From Paraburkholderia bryophila (lineage in GTDB: Bacteria; Pseudomonadota; Gammaproteobacteria; Burkholderiales; Burkholderiaceae), in assembly GCF_013409255.1 (NCBI RefSeq), contig NZ_JACCAS010000001.1:4588001-4652000 (forward strand): 64,000 nt of DNA. Direction: 5' to 3'. Shown here piece after piece: positions 53,973 through 61,591 of the stretch. How positions within the stretch are numbered: the first letter of the stretch is position 1; each line of letters starts with the position of its first letter. Below the pieces are notes generated by a model. The model searched no databases, was not told where the DNA came from, and worked only from the letters and a program-made list of their open reading frames with translations. The position numbers were made by a program, and so were the translations under genes.

Positions 53973-56027
53973 ATGAGGGTATCCCAAAGGCGTCCTGGCA
54001 TTAAGGTCTATCTGCATAAGGTGGTGGGCCGCAGTAGCGTGAGTGGCGCGAGCGGCAACAGCGCGCCCGTTGCTGGCCGCTATGCACTGCCGACCAATAA
54101 CGGCACGGTCGCGAACATTATCGACATTACGCCGTGGCTCGGCGAGGGCTCTGTCGTCCGCACACAGCGATCCGTTCGCGAGGGCACTGGCGGCTTCTCG
54201 ATCACGATGCTCGACCGCTACGACGCGGCGGTGCAAGACACGCTATACACGATGATCGAACCGCTCGACATTGTGGAAATTCGCTTCGCTGGCGACGCAT
54301 ACAAATATGCCGGAAGCCAACTCGGCAAGCATCAAGGCGTGGCGCAGACGAACGCGCAACTCCCGATCCAAATGTGGGGGTGGATTACCGATGTTGAGCG
54401 CATTGAGAGCGTCGGCGGCGGCGACGGTAAGCCTCATTGCGGGCTCGAAATTTCGGGCCACGACTACTCGAAGATTCTGCAACTGATGCAGCTTTCCAAT
54501 CTGCCGGGCACGCCGACGCAAGGCAACCTAATTCAGACGTATCCGATGTTTGCCAACTTTGGCACGCTTCAAAACATGCAGGACGCCGCCACGTTCCTGA
54601 CTCAGTTTATCGGCGCGTTCAGCGCGGCGAATCCCGATGGAAGCGCGCCGACGCAGCCGAATAACAGCGTCAACGGGTACATTCAGAAGATGATTCAGGC
54701 GGCGACAATCGCCGAGCAAACGAGCCCGCCTACGCCATCCCTTCAGAGTCAATTGACGACCGCGCAGCAGACCGTCAACGACCTGCAAGCGCAGTATCAG
54801 CAACTCACAGCCCCGTCGCTTACGAGCGTGATTAGCGCCGTGGCAGGTGCCGTTGGCGTTACGACGAGCCAGGCGAGCCAGGCGCAGGCGCTCGCCGCGC
54901 AGATCGCGCAAGCGCAGCAGCAGGTGAGCCAGCTTCAGGCGACCATCGCCGTGAATAGTCGCCCGCAAACGGCGATGATCCTGCCTATCACGCTCGACAT
55001 TCAGGTGCCAGATTGCAGCGTGACGATCAACATCGGGCAGGTGGCGGGAAGCAGCGCATTCAGCATCCTTCGCGACTACTTCGACACGAAGAACGGCTGG
55101 AACGAAATGTTTATCGAGGATCGCGATGCTGGCCCGTGGGGCCCCGCTGGCCCGTACCTTGTCTATCGCCCCGCGCCGCTGCTGGACATCGCATCGCGCC
55201 TGCCGATTCAGCCGATTCTCACGGACGCAAACGGCAATCCGGTATCGACCTCTTCCGTCGCGCAGCAGAACAATCCGACGTATCCGGTCGCGAACACGCT
55301 GACCATTGATCGCGGCGATATCACGTCGATTTCATCTAAGCGCGATGACCGGAACATTGGCAATTACTTTTGGGTGGAGTGCGCCGCGTTCGATATTTAC
55401 ATGGATCAAATGAACCGTGTGTACGCGCTCGCGCCGGCAACGCCTGGCAACGAAATGTATCAGGCCGGTTACCCGAACTGCAACCCGGCCGTCTATGGCC
55501 TTCGCCAGATGACCTCATCAACCTCGATGGGCGGCCCGGGTCAGAAGAACAACGGCAACGGAATGCAGGATGGTCCAGAACGCGAGGGGGTGAAGCAGAG
55601 CCTCATGGGGTGGATCAACGCGCGGCGCGGCCAGCTAATCCAAATGAATAAGGACAACGTCGTTTTCGAGTCGGGCACGCTGCGCATGAAGGGTAACGAG
55701 AACCTTCGCCCCGGCATGTACGTCGCGGTCTTTAACGGTGCGTCAGTTTCGGGGTCGGCGAATAGCGGTGCGCCTGCATCATTCGGCGCGCAGCCGTCGC
55801 AGAATCAGTCGCTGTATTACGCACACAACGTCACGCACACGTTCGAAGTGTACGGCAACTATTTTTGCGACGCGGAGTATGACCGGGGCACTGGATTCTC
55901 AGACCGCCTGACATCGCAAGTCCCGCAATTCTTCACTGAGCGCGCGCAGCCGACCGATCCGGCCACGCTTGGCGCGTCGAAGCCATCGCTTCTCTCGACA
56001 ATCAGCAGCGCAATTTCGAGCCTCTAA
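53973..56027 (+). CDS. Tail hub / baseplate protein (gp27-gpD-like)
   Basis: A 684-residue protein starting MRVSQRRPGIKVYLHKVVGR. The N-terminal part (IDITPWLGEGSVVRTQRSVR...GGFSITMLDRYDA, then LDIVEIRFAGD and MWGWITDVERIE) follows the first hub domain of contractile-type baseplates. A coiled-coil insert at about residues 252-330 is unusual. The next gene encodes the spike that should sit on this hub. Assignment by pattern and position. Confidence 0.65.
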   Translation: MRVSQRRPGIKVYLHKVVGRSSVSGASGNSAPVAGRYALPTNNGTVANIIDITPWLGEGSVVRTQRSVREGTGGFSITMLDRYDAAVQDTLYTMIEPLDIVEIRFAGDAYKYAGSQLGKHQGVAQTNAQLPIQMWGWITDVERIESVGGGDGKPHCGLEISGHDYSKILQLMQLSNLPGTPTQGNLIQTYPMFANFGTLQNMQDAATFLTQFIGAFSAANPDGSAPTQPNNSVNGYIQKMIQAATIAEQTSPPTPSLQSQLTTAQQTVNDLQAQYQQLTAPSLTSVISAVAGAVGVTTSQASQAQALAAQIAQAQQQVSQLQATIAVNSRPQTAMILPITLDIQVPDCSVTINIGQVAGSSAFSILRDYFDTKNGWNEMFIEDRDAGPWGPAGPYLVYRPAPLLDIASRLPIQPILTDANGNPVSTSSVAQQNNPTYPVANTLTIDRGDITSISSKRDDRNIGNYFWVECAAFDIYMDQMNRVYALAPATPGNEMYQAGYPNCNPAVYGLRQMTSSTSMGGPGQKNNGNGMQDGPEREGVKQSLMGWINARRGQLIQMNKDNVVFESGTLRMKGNENLRPGMYVAVFNGASVSGSANSGAPASFGAQPSQNQSLYYAHNVTHTFEVYGNYFCDAEYDRGTGFSDRLTSQVPQFFTERAQPTDPATLGASKPSLLSTISSAISSL

Positions 56028-56039
56028 GGACTGTCAAAA

Positions 56040-56951
56040 ATGAATCTGTATAGCGGTTTGTCGCTCGCCGTTGTCGTCGCGGTGCATCCAGAAGGAAACT
56101 CGATTGACGTTGTCGATTCCGATAGTGGCGCATGGATCGGCAATGTGCAAGTCATGTCGCACACGGGCAGCAGCAACACGGGGCACATGGACCTTGCTGA
56201 TATCGGCATGCCCGTCGGCGTGTCTCAGTGGGATTTGACGCAAGCCCCTGAGCGCTACGTGCAGGCGCTGCTGTCGCACGTCAAGGGGATGCCTATTGCC
56301 GTCGGTTTTTTGATGCCCCAAATCACGCAGATGACCTTCCAGCGCTCGAACTTCCGCGTGAATCGCCACGCGTCCGACGTGTACGAAACGACGAACGCCC
56401 AGGGTGACCACGAATTCTCGCATCCGTCTGGTTCATACATGCGCTGGGGGCAAAGTCCCGCTCACGAAGACCTGACCGGCGCGGACTGGGACGGCCAATG
56501 GCAGATCACGCAGAACAAGGGCTCTGCGCCGCACCTGAATATCACGGTTGCGAACGCGGGCTCGCCGGTTGCGACTCTTCACTTCGATCCGCAGGGGAAT
56601 GTCACGCTGACGCACAACGGCAACCTGACGGTCAACGCGAAGGGCAACGCGGCGGTGACGGTAGGCGGAACAACCGAACTCGACTCGTCTGGCGACGTGA
56701 CCATCAAAGCCCCGCAAACGACCGTAGAAGGGCCGCTGACGGTCACTGGACCCTTCGCCTTCCAATCCGGCATGACGGGCTCTGCTGGCAGCGGCGGCGG
56801 CGCAACGATGCAGATTCAGGGCGATGCGACATTCTCTGGCACGCTGACGGGTGAAACCGACGTGGTGGCAGCCGGTATCAGCGGCAAGGGCCACAAGCAC
56901 ACGTCCGAATCGCCGGGCACTCCGACGAGCACGCCTATCGCTGGCGCGTAA
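56040..56951 (+). CDS. Baseplate spike protein (gpV-like)
   Basis: A 303-residue protein: an OB-like N-terminal domain (YSGLSLAVVVAVHPEGNSID), a beta-helical spike built from short repeats (GNVTLTHNGNLTVNAKGNAA, SGDVTIKAPQTTVEGPLTV), and a tip with GISGKGHKHTSESPGTP, the His-x-His iron-binding motif of P2 gpV-type spikes. It starts 12 bp after the hub gene. The spike pierces the outer membrane. Confidence 0.8.
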   Translation: MNLYSGLSLAVVVAVHPEGNSIDVVDSDSGAWIGNVQVMSHTGSSNTGHMDLADIGMPVGVSQWDLTQAPERYVQALLSHVKGMPIAVGFLMPQITQMTFQRSNFRVNRHASDVYETTNAQGDHEFSHPSGSYMRWGQSPAHEDLTGADWDGQWQITQNKGSAPHLNITVANAGSPVATLHFDPQGNVTLTHNGNLTVNAKGNAAVTVGGTTELDSSGDVTIKAPQTTVEGPLTVTGPFAFQSGMTGSAGSGGGATMQIQGDATFSGTLTGETDVVAAGISGKGHKHTSESPGTPTSTPIAGA

Positions 56952-56956
56952 CGCAG

Positions 56957-56980
56957 AGGCCACCTTCGGGTGGCTTTTTT
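56957..56980 (+). terminator. Terminator after the spike gene
   Basis: GCCACC, TTCG tetraloop, GGTGGC, then six Ts. The GTGATGCCA motif follows 20 bp downstream (57001-57009). Confidence 0.9.
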
Positions 56981-57000
56981 CATGGCCCTCTCGCGTGGAC

Positions 57001-57009
57001 GTGATGCCA
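57001..57009 (+). promoter_or_regulatory. GTGATGCCA motif before the LysM-gp25 gene
   Basis: Copy in the context GCGTGGACGTGATGCCA, 44 bp before the ATG at 57045 and right after a terminator. Confidence 0.6.
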
Positions 57010-57044
57010 CCATCGGGCCATGACCTCTACCGCGCGTTGACTTT

Positions 57045-57662
57045 ATGCCATCCATCTTCGATACCCCGCTAACCGGCTTCCGCTACGTCCAGACGCAGCA
57101 CGGCGACACGCTTCAGGAGTTCGCCGCTCGCGTCATGGGCGATGCGACAAACTGGGCCATCCTTATCGGGATGAATAACCTGGTCCCGCCGTATCTGACG
57201 GACGACCCGACTCAGGTGACGGATGGCGTCGTGCTGAATGGCTCGACGCTGATGATTCCGGCCGCCACGCCCGCGCCGTCAACCGACGTGGACGACGTTT
57301 TCAAGACGGACGTGCTGCTCGATGCCGATGGCTTCCTTGCGATTACGGAAAACGGTGACCTCGCGACGGTATCTGGCTCGGCGAACCTCGTGCAGGCGCT
57401 CGAAAACGCGCTCGACACAGACCAGGGTGAACTGATTTATCACCCGAAGTACGGCTATCGCGGACGCCGCTTGCTGGGCTCGAAGAACGGGGCGACGGCT
57501 GGCCTGATGGCTGCGCGCTATGCGAAGCAGACCGTGGCTGCTGACTCGCGCATTTCTAGCGTGACTAGCTCGACCGCGACCGTGCAGGGCGACGCGATTG
57601 CGACGGTTGTGCAGGCTGAAACGGTTGTCGGCACGAAGGTGCCCGTCGCCACGACGATCTAA
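57045..57662 (+). CDS. Baseplate wedge protein: LysM-like plus gp25-like fusion
   Basis: A 205-residue protein. The first ~75 residues are LysM-like (RYVQTQHGDTLQEFAARVMG, GVVLNGSTLMIPAA). The rest is gp25/gpW-like (LLDADGFLAITENGDLATVS, NLVQALENALDTDQGELIYH), the wedge component of contractile tails. Such a fusion of a tail-LysM and gp25 is uncommon; in many phages they are separate. No gpJ or gpI wedge gene follows. Confidence 0.7.
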   Translation: MPSIFDTPLTGFRYVQTQHGDTLQEFAARVMGDATNWAILIGMNNLVPPYLTDDPTQVTDGVVLNGSTLMIPAATPAPSTDVDDVFKTDVLLDADGFLAITENGDLATVSGSANLVQALENALDTDQGELIYHPKYGYRGRRLLGSKNGATAGLMAARYAKQTVAADSRISSVTSSTATVQGDAIATVVQAETVVGTKVPVATTI

Positions 57663-57674
57663 CAAGGATTCGCA

Positions 57675-59024
57675 ATGTCTATCAGCTTGCCAACATCGCT
57701 CACGCTGCCGTCCGCGCTTCAGGCGCTTCAAGCTCCGACCAATACGACGCCGGGAAGTCGCCCAATCTCGTTCATGATTGACGACCTGACGGCCCCGGCT
57801 GCGGCCACACCAAGCGGCCTCGACGGCGTGCTCAGTCTCGTCGGCTCTGCGCTGGGCCTCGGCGGCGGCTCGAACCCGCCGACCTCGTACAGCTTCGGTA
57901 TCCCGCCCGAATCGCTGACGCGCACGGAAGTCAATCGCGTTGCCGTGCAGAACGCTCTCGGCGGCGCATGGGTGGACGACTTCGGACCCGGTATCACGCA
58001 GATTCAACTGAGCGGCACGACCGGCTGGCGGGGCTTCAACGGGAAAGACGGCCTTACGCTTTTCCAGAACCTGCACACGCTGGTTATGAAGACGTGGAAC
58101 CAGAAGCGTCAGGACGCCATGAGCAAGGGGCTCGACCCCTCTCAAGTAGAACTGATCTTTTCGGACGGCATTGATGGGACTGTGGACGTGGTGATTCCCA
58201 CGAATTTCACGCTGCGCCGCTCGAAGCAGAGCCCACTTATTGCGCGCTACGATATCAGCCTGTTGGTGACCGGCGACGCGCCGCCGCCCGCGCAACCCGG
58301 CTTCCCTCAGAGCCTCGCGACCGCGCTTGGGCTCGATAGCCTGTACACGGCAATCGCGACAATCGGCGCTGTCATCAAGTCCGCCGTCGGCGTCGTCAGT
58401 TCGGTGATTGGCGCTATCACTGGGGTCATTAACAGCTTCCTGAGCCTCGCGTCGCAGGCGCTGTCGTTCGTTTACGCATTCCAGAACACGAACGCCGGGC
58501 AGGTGGCTTCGATGATCGGTTACACGACGGCGATTGCGCAGGCGGGCACGCAGGTGTTTGCGACGCTGGGCGCTCTGCCGGGCCTCGATGCGAACGACAT
58601 CGGCTGGTGCATGACTGGCTATTCCGCGATGTCCGACGCCGCGTGCGTTTGCTCAAACGTGTTCGCTCAACTCGCAAAGACGTTCCCGGTTTATACGGGC
58701 CTCTACGGCGCATCAAACTGCTCCTCAACGGTTCCGGGTTCGTCGCCGCAGTCGCAATATGCGCTGGCCGCGCCGGGTTCGTTCGCATCGAATCCGTTTT
58801 GGGACGTGGCCGGCACGCCCCCGCCGCCGCCCGCCATCAACGTCAATCAGCCCGCAGTGCTGGCGCTTGCGACCATCAACGGGACGGACTGCGTTCTTTC
58901 GCCGCTGACGCCGCCGCAAATCGCCTCGCTGCTGGGGACCATCAATACCGGCGTGAGCGTCAACATGAGTGCGGGCGCGTCCAACACTTCAAGCTCGCCG
59001 AGCGGCTCGCTCATGAACGGTTGA
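57675..59024 (+). CDS. Putative baseplate protein, 449 residues
   Basis: It starts MSISLPTSLTLPSALQALQA after AAGGA. The middle (FGIPPESLTRTEVNRVAVQN...QIQLSGTTGWRGFNGKDG) is like baseplate proteins that link tube to hub in other phages (fused XkdP-like pattern). The C-terminal part is Gly/Ala/Ser-rich with several Cys (ANDIGWCMTG, DAACVCSNVF). It is the last large tail gene; receptor-binding function cannot be claimed. Confidence 0.6.
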   Translation: MSISLPTSLTLPSALQALQAPTNTTPGSRPISFMIDDLTAPAAATPSGLDGVLSLVGSALGLGGGSNPPTSYSFGIPPESLTRTEVNRVAVQNALGGAWVDDFGPGITQIQLSGTTGWRGFNGKDGLTLFQNLHTLVMKTWNQKRQDAMSKGLDPSQVELIFSDGIDGTVDVVIPTNFTLRRSKQSPLIARYDISLLVTGDAPPPAQPGFPQSLATALGLDSLYTAIATIGAVIKSAVGVVSSVIGAITGVINSFLSLASQALSFVYAFQNTNAGQVASMIGYTTAIAQAGTQVFATLGALPGLDANDIGWCMTGYSAMSDAACVCSNVFAQLAKTFPVYTGLYGASNCSSTVPGSSPQSQYALAAPGSFASNPFWDVAGTPPPPPAINVNQPAVLALATINGTDCVLSPLTPPQIASLLGTINTGVSVNMSAGASNTSSSPSGSLMNG

Positions 59025-59100
59025 TGGGGTGGCTGTCGTGATGGAGAATAGGAACTGTGACGCGACTTAGATCATCCCGTCACGCTTGACGTAGTCCTTC

Positions 59101-59137
59101 AGCCCCGCACGGTTCGCCGTCGCGGGGCTTCTCTTTT
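59101..59137 (+). terminator. Terminator after the baseplate gene
   Basis: AGCCCCGCACGG, TTCG, CCGTCGCGGGGCT (one bulge), then TCTCTTTT. The GTGATGCAA motif follows (59148-59156). Confidence 0.85.
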
Positions 59138-59213
59138 GTGCGTGGACGTGATGCAAACATTGCGGCACGCGCCCGGCAAGGGCGAAGCCAACATACCGAT
59201 TTAAGGAATCACC

Positions 59214-59447
59214 ATGTCCGCAAGCACTCGCATCGTCGTCAAAGACACAGACGGAATCACGTTCGACCCGACCTCACTGCCGCACGCGTACACGTACGAT
59301 ACGCACGGCAACATGCTGACCGATACGTGCATCGAAGCCGGTTCCATTGTGCGCGTGAAGACGTTCACGTATGAGCAGATCGGCGAGGCGTGGGTAGTGC
59401 AGAGCGAGACCGCGTGGGTGAATCAGTCCGGTCTGGCTGCGGAATAG
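59214..59447 (+). CDS. Hypothetical protein, 77 residues, last late gene
   Basis: A beta-rich small protein beginning MSASTRIVVKDTDGITFDPT, with TAAGGA upstream. Its own terminator/motif block suggests separate, possibly strong expression. Unknown; a minor tail or tip protein is possible. Confidence 0.6.
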   Translation: MSASTRIVVKDTDGITFDPTSLPHAYTYDTHGNMLTDTCIEAGSIVRVKTFTYEQIGEAWVVQSETAWVNQSGLAAE

Positions 59448-59524
59448 GGCCGCTGAAGGGCTCGCGCATGTTGGTGTTGCCGATGGCGCGCGGACGGCTC
59501 TGGTGAGCTATCCGCGCGTGTGAG

Positions 59525-59836
59525 TCAGTGGACTATCGGTGCCGTCGGGTCGCGCGCCTCTTTCTCGACGCGAACGATGTGCGCCACAAGATCGGCCCCG
59601 ACGTTTTGCACGAGCGCCTGCGCCCACGCCAGAACGGCGGCGTCAATTGTCTCGCGAGTGGCTGCACTTGTCAGTCCGATACTCGCCCGAAAGCCGAGCG
59701 TGATCGCGACCGTGCCGTCTTCGGCGTAGGCCAGCGTTCCCCCGGCCCCTATAGCGGGCATGCCGTCCCCGTTCTGTTCGTCGCCCACCACGTAGAAACT
59801 GGACTCGTCGCCGTCTGTTTCGAGATTGCTTTCCAT
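59525..59836 (-). CDS. Hypothetical protein, 103 residues
   Basis: It begins MESNLETDGDESSFYVVGDE; acidic, then an Ala-rich helix. It is leftward, convergent with the last late gene. No family recognised. Confidence 0.55.
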   Translation of the reverse strand: MESNLETDGDESSFYVVGDEQNGDGMPAIGAGGTLAYAEDGTVAITLGFRASIGLTSAATRETIDAAVLAWAQALVQNVGADLVAHIVRVEKEARDPTAPIVH

Positions 59837-59849
59837 CGCCGCTCCCCTG

Positions 59850-59874
59850 AAAAAGGGCCGACATATGCCGACCC
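59850..59874 (-). terminator. Leftward terminator
   Basis: On the minus strand GGGTCGGC, ATAT, GTCGGCCC (two wobble pairs), then TTTTTC, between two leftward unknown genes. Confidence 0.7.
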
Positions 59875-59891
59875 TCTGCGCCGCCGCCGAA

Positions 59892-60194
59892 TTATGCCTC
59901 TAACGCTTCGGCGGTCTTCGTGATTACGAGCGCGATGTTCTCTTGGCTCGCCGCGACTGGCATAGCCGATTGCTCGGCGGCGATTAAGAATCCGAGAACC
60001 ATTTTCGCGCAGTGCATGAGGAGACTGAGCGCGTTTTCGCCGAGGAAGCTTTCAGCAACGGCCTGCGCCTGCCGACCGATGATTTCCGCGATGTTGTCCC
60101 CCTCGAAGCCGACCGTCCCGGCGTTCTGCTGTGCGCGCAAATCAGCCACGAACTGCACGAACTCGCCGACGATTGCTGCCGTTTCTTTTTCCAT
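59892..60194 (-). CDS. Hypothetical protein, 100 residues
   Basis: It begins MEKETAAIVGEFVQFVADLR; almost fully helical, with one hydrophobic stretch (ALSLLMHCAKMVLGFLIAAE). Leftward, between two terminators. Function unknown. Confidence 0.55.
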   Translation of the reverse strand: MEKETAAIVGEFVQFVADLRAQQNAGTVGFEGDNIAEIIGRQAQAVAESFLGENALSLLMHCAKMVLGFLIAAEQSAMPVAASQENIALVITKTAEALEA

Positions 60195-60226
60195 GCTATT
60201 CCCCGAAGAATAAAGCGCTTAGAACG

Positions 60227-60260
60227 CAAAAGGGCGAGCCGGATCACTCTGGCTCGCCCT
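60227..60260 (-). terminator. Terminator after higA
   Basis: On the minus strand GGGCGAGCC, 10-nt loop, GGCTCGCCC, then TTTTGCG: a perfect 9-bp stem at the end of the toxin-antitoxin unit. Confidence 0.85.
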
Positions 60261-60327
60261 GACGGGTCATTGTTGTTGCGCTGCGATCCTACACCAAGCT
60301 ATTTACGTCTGCGTTAGTGGCTTCCCT

Positions 60328-60726
60328 CTATGCGTGCGCTTCCTCGTGCTCGTCGCGCTCCTCTTCAGAGTGACCAATCAGCGACGTGGCCGGGATGCCA
60401 AGCCCCTCATGCAGGCGGCGAATCATCGGAAGGGTAAGCTGGCGCGTGCCGTTCAGAACCTCATAGACGCGATGCCTCGGCCCGATGTACGGGACTAGGT
60501 CTGCCGCGGTCAAGCCCTGGGCTTCCATGCGGAATTTGATGGCGTCGATAGGGTCTGGCGGCGGGATATGAAAGTGCTTGTCCTCGTATGCGCTGACGAG
60601 CGCGAGCAAGACTTCCATGCGGTCGCCATCGGGCGTCCCTGCATCCGGGCCAACGTCGAACAGAGCGGACAAATCATCTAGCGCCGCGTCGTAATCTTCT
60701 TGCGTGTGAATGGGGCGGATGTCCAT
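60328..60726 (-). CDS. higA: HigA-type antitoxin / HTH repressor
   Basis: A 132-residue protein with the HigA signature: MDIRPIHTQEDYDAALDDLS, HIPPPDPIDAIKFRMEAQGL, and an HTH (LTAADLVPYIGPRHRVYEVL, MIRRLHEGLGIPATSLIG). The antitoxin binds the toxin and its own operator. It starts 1 bp after the toxin stop, the toxin-first order of higBA. The unit lies next to attR, so losing the element would unleash the toxin. Confidence 0.88.
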   Translation of the reverse strand: MDIRPIHTQEDYDAALDDLSALFDVGPDAGTPDGDRMEVLLALVSAYEDKHFHIPPPDPIDAIKFRMEAQGLTAADLVPYIGPRHRVYEVLNGTRQLTLPMIRRLHEGLGIPATSLIGHSEEERDEHEEAHA

Positions 60727-60727
60727 G

Positions 60728-61036
60728 TCATTTCCTCCTCAGTTCGACGGTGGCCGCGTCCACCTCGTTGTATTCGGCATGCGTTCCGAAGAACTTGATG
60801 TAAACGGCCTGAAAGCTGTAGTTAATCCCTGTGATAAGCCGGTAGTCATTGCCCTTGATGTTGAAGACGACGCGGTTGTTCGCGATGATGCTCGCGTTCG
60901 CGTACCGGTTCTTCACATCCTGCGGGCTCGACCACTTCGCCGCCAGCGCGTCGTCATACCATGCCTTCAGAAACCCGGCTGCCGCAGGGTAGTCCTCGCA
61001 GGCGCGAAGATAGGTCTGTTTGGATACGATGTTCAT
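60728..61036 (-). CDS. higB: HigB-type toxin (RelE superfamily)
   Basis: A 102-residue mRNA interferase family member. The signature of the HigB_toxin group is clear: FLKAWYDDALAAKWSSPQDV, ASIIANNRVVFNIKGNDYRL, VYIKFFGTHAEYNEVDA. The -10 box TACCAT ends 6 nt before the ATG and no ribosome-binding site is present, so its mRNA is probably leaderless. It is encoded upstream of higA and ends the element's leftward right-end unit. Confidence 0.88.
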   Translation of the reverse strand: MNIVSKQTYLRACEDYPAAAGFLKAWYDDALAAKWSSPQDVKNRYANASIIANNRVVFNIKGNDYRLITGINYSFQAVYIKFFGTHAEYNEVDAATVELRRK

Positions 61037-61042
61037 GTGACC

Positions 61043-61071
61043 ATGGTAGTCCCACTGTGGGACTCGGTCAA
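61043..61071 (-). promoter_or_regulatory. higBA promoter with an operator in its spacer
   Basis: On the minus strand TTGACC (61071-61066), a 17-bp spacer, TACCAT (61048-61043). The 17-bp palindrome AGTCCCAC-T-GTGGGACT (61048-61064) fills the spacer, so HigA bound there would exclude RNA polymerase. Confidence 0.7.
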
Positions 61072-61124
61072 CAGAATTCCCTTTGCGTACCGTGGTTTTC
61101 TCGCGTCGCCGGTTCGGGGCGCGC

Positions 61125-61148
61125 TGCGTCGATTTTTGCGTTGATTGG
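61125..61148. repeat. Two integrase arm-like sites, right end
   Basis: TGCGTCGATTTT (61125-61136) and TGCGTTGATTGG (61137-61148), tandem. The first is the exact inverse of the left-end repeat AAAATCGACGCA. They lie about 45-70 bp inside attR. Confidence 0.65.
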
Positions 61149-61179
61149 TGTTTTCGCTGCCAGCAAACCCGCGCCGGGC

Positions 61180-61251
61180 CTAGTTCCTGAACTGCTGCAT
61201 CATCGGCGTATGTTGTGCGACCTCGCTGGCCGCTGCGCTTTGAATACCCAT
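61180..61251 (-). pseudogene. mutS: Displaced native 5' end of mutS
   Basis: On the minus strand an ATG at 61251 opens MGIQSAAASEVAQHTPMMQQ, then FRN and a TAG at 61182-61180. HTPMMQQ is the MutS-conserved start (E. coli MutS reads HTPMMQQYL), and here the frame leaves MutS right after the shared core. This remnant fixes both the attachment site and the host start codon used before integration. Confidence 0.88.
61193..61209. repeat. Right attachment site (attR)
   Basis: TGCTGCATCAT (61193-61203) equals the core in attL; the 17-bp extension to 61209 has one mismatch (C for T at 61204). Sequence to the right is host. Confidence 0.85.
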
Positions 61252-61591
61252 CCGTGGTGTCTTTTTGCGTTAGCTGTTCAGGGCGTGAGTTTAACCCGCC
61301 GATGGGGCGAACGGACCCTGGCCGGATGGCTAATCCGCGCAGTCAATCGCGCGCGACAGCCTGGCGCGGCGTATTGGTGACCCGCGCCGGCTCAACGAGT
61401 CCCGCTTCACCCGCGCATCCCGTCCGCATAAGACAGCATACGACCGCAATTAAGCCATTCGCGGGCACGGTGAATTTGACACCCTTGCTCAATAAATCGC
61501 TGCATCGGATCATGTTCACTGCCGGAGCGCACCGCTCCGGTTAAGCTCCACTCCAAGCTAAAGCGTGCGCCGATTCCAGAAAAACCGATCC
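61252..61591. other. 340-bp host intergenic region: native mutS promoter and sir2 leader
   Basis: Before integration this was the divergent region between mutS and the Sir2 gene. It must hold the native mutS promoter, now driving only the 23-codon remnant and, if not stopped, leftward reading into the element's right end, across the higBA promoter and into higBA. A CCGGAGC-...-GCTCCGG hairpin lies at 61522-61540. No sure promoter boxes are seen. Confidence 0.5.

Larger units (their letters stand above)
27309..61203. mobile_element. Prophage-like integrated element, about 33.9 kb, inserted in mutS
   Basis: The boundaries are set by the split mutS gene and the shared core. The element carries an integrase beside attL, an AlpA-like regulator, an operator-rich switch, replication genes, a small-terminase-like gene, cargo genes, a tail module and HigBA beside attR. 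No large terminase, portal, capsid, sheath, tube or separate endolysin is recognisable, so it is not a complete phage by what I can read. The integrase is divergent from the now chimeric mutS. Confidence 0.92.

Noticed and set aside
59138..59374. A 78-codon plus-strand frame before the last late gene.
   Set aside because: It is in a different frame to a gene with a good ribosome-binding site and runs through the GTGATGCAA motif.
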